From Paenibacillus sonchi (GTDB lineage Bacteria > Bacillota > Bacilli > Paenibacillales > Paenibacillaceae): a stretch of 64,000 bases of DNA. The notes under the pieces were generated by a model. The model saw only the letters and a program-made list of their open reading frames with translations. It ran no database searches and was not told where the DNA came from. The position numbers were made by a program, and so were the translations under genes. The stretch spans positions 1,984,001 through 2,048,000 of the forward strand of contig NZ_CP068595.1 of NCBI RefSeq assembly GCF_016772475.1, given 5' to 3'. Position 1 is the stretch's first letter, and each line of letters opens with the position of its first letter. Below are positions 63,332 to 64,000 of this stretch, piece after piece.

Positions 63332-63462
63332 AACAATTTGTGATAAAAGGGCAGATTAGCCCGCTCCGCAGATGCCGTGTATGGACACCTTCCGGTTACC
63401 TAATGCCTTTCCTGTTCATAAGCTGAAAGAGAAACCAGCTTATTGCGGGGAGGAAAGAAGAG

Positions 63463-64000
63463 ATGAGCTATCAGTACACGGCCATTGGCGATTCCTTAAC
63501 GACCGGATTCGGGGCGCTGCCTGGCAACGGATTTGTGCCGGTGTACCGCAGAATGGCTGAGGGGCGGTTGCGCGAGCCCGTAGGCGCTATGAATCTTGGC
63601 ATCAATGGATTAACTACGGCTGCGCTGGAGCAGCGTCTGGGCAGTGACCCCATATTCCGCCAGTCCATCCGGAATGCAGAGATCATTACTTTGTCGATTG
63701 GCGGGAACGATCTGATCAAGGCAGCCAAAGCTGTGTCATTTCGTCCGGGTGATCTGTCTCCTGCGCTGGCAAGGGCGCTCCGCGAATGCAAAAGAAATTT
63801 CGGTGGGATTATGGGTTCGCTCCGGCAATTGAAGTACGGCAGCCGACAGCCCTGTATCATCCGTATAGTAGGGCTTTATAATCCCTATCCTCAGCTAACG
63901 GAAGCGACAGACTGGGTGCGCCAGTTTAACGCCTTTGCTGCGGGCTACAGCAGCGGTGTATGCGGGTTTGCCTCCATCTATCATGAGTTTGCCGGCAATG
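63463..64000 (+). CDS. GDSL/SGNH-type esterase, N-terminal part
   Basis: The frame runs off the end of the window, so 179 residues are seen. SGNH hydrolase blocks: I is TAIGDSLTTGFGALPG with the nucleophile Ser, II is NLGINGLTT with the Gly, and III is ITLSIGGNDLIKAAK with the Asn. The His block lies beyond the window. The family includes lipases, esterases and thioesterases; no signal peptide is present, so it may be intracellular. GGGGAGGA precedes ATG 63463. Confidence 0.85.
   Translation, partial: MSYQYTAIGDSLTTGFGALPGNGFVPVYRRMAEGRLREPVGAMNLGINGLTTAALEQRLGSDPIFRQSIRNAEIITLSIGGNDLIKAAKAVSFRPGDLSPALARALRECKRNFGGIMGSLRQLKYGSRQPCIIRIVGLYNPYPQLTEATDWVRQFNAFAAGYSSGVCGFASIYHEFAGN

Overview
The window looks like chromosomal DNA of a Paenibacillus-type, endospore-forming Firmicute. 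The evidence is the 16S rRNA gene (including the variant GACGGGGACCCGCAC), sporulation genes (spo0F with a sigma-H promoter, bofA), and gene orders shared with Bacillus: rpoE-pyrG-spo0F-fba-murA-rho-rpmE, scr-dnaX-yaaK-recR-yaaL-bofA-rrn, hprK-lgt-ppaX-yvoF, and yvcD-trxB-rapZ-yvcK-whiA-HPr. I saw no phage, insertion sequence or CRISPR array. Species-level identity is not claimed.

Layout. 1-4.0 kb: end of a YCF48/BNR beta-propeller gene, a repeat-filled gap, a nitrilase-family hydrolase and two GNAT genes. 4.0-7.8 kb: ywiB-argS, then a frameshifted subtilase on the minus strand ending in a very GC-rich tract. 8.1-17.1 kb: rpoE, pyrG (with a leader that looks like a CTP-sensing attenuator), spo0F, fba, murA, rho, a radical SAM gene and rpmE. 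17.2-21.1 kb: SRP RNA, dnaX, yaaK, recR, yaaL and bofA. 21.1-27.5 kb: an rRNA operon in the order 16S-5S-tRNA-Ile-tRNA-Ala-23S followed by eight tRNA genes. 27.9-35.1 kb: a PucR-type regulator, msmX, hprK-lgt-ppaX-yvoF and an acyltransferase. 35.3-39.3 kb (minus strand): gluconate genes gntK, a heavily deleted gntP, gntR and gnd, with near-canonical GntR operators. 39.6-49.8 kb: histidine genes hisZ-G-D-B-H-A, a 1.5 kb repeat-filled gap, hisF-IE-J and a prs paralogue. 50-61 kb: TPR protein, trxB, TPP riboswitch and thiC, a DUF1858/DUF438 pair behind a CRP/FNR-type palindrome, glucokinase, rapZ, yvcK, whiA and an HPr gene. 61-64 kb: two secreted proteins and the start of a GDSL esterase.

How the parts work together: carbon signalling recurs (HprK, HPr, MsmX, GlcK, RapZ, YvcK and the GntR regulon). 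The histidine genes end with a PRPP synthetase that would feed HisG. The rest is core translation, transcription, repair and cell-wall housekeeping.

Points that most deserve attention: (1) six genes (subtilase, bofA, gnd, hisZ, the DUF438 gene and yvcK) are each broken by what looks like one missing base in a homopolymer run, so either the assembly under-calls homopolymers or a few loci really slip; (2) gntP has lost about two thirds of its length through three internal deletions; (3) a dispersed ~100-nt element ending in a long GAAACGG...CCGTTTC hairpin occurs four times, once inside the thiC leader; (4) two families of short degenerate palindromic motifs fill the non-coding gaps; (5) the 5S gene sits between 16S and 23S.
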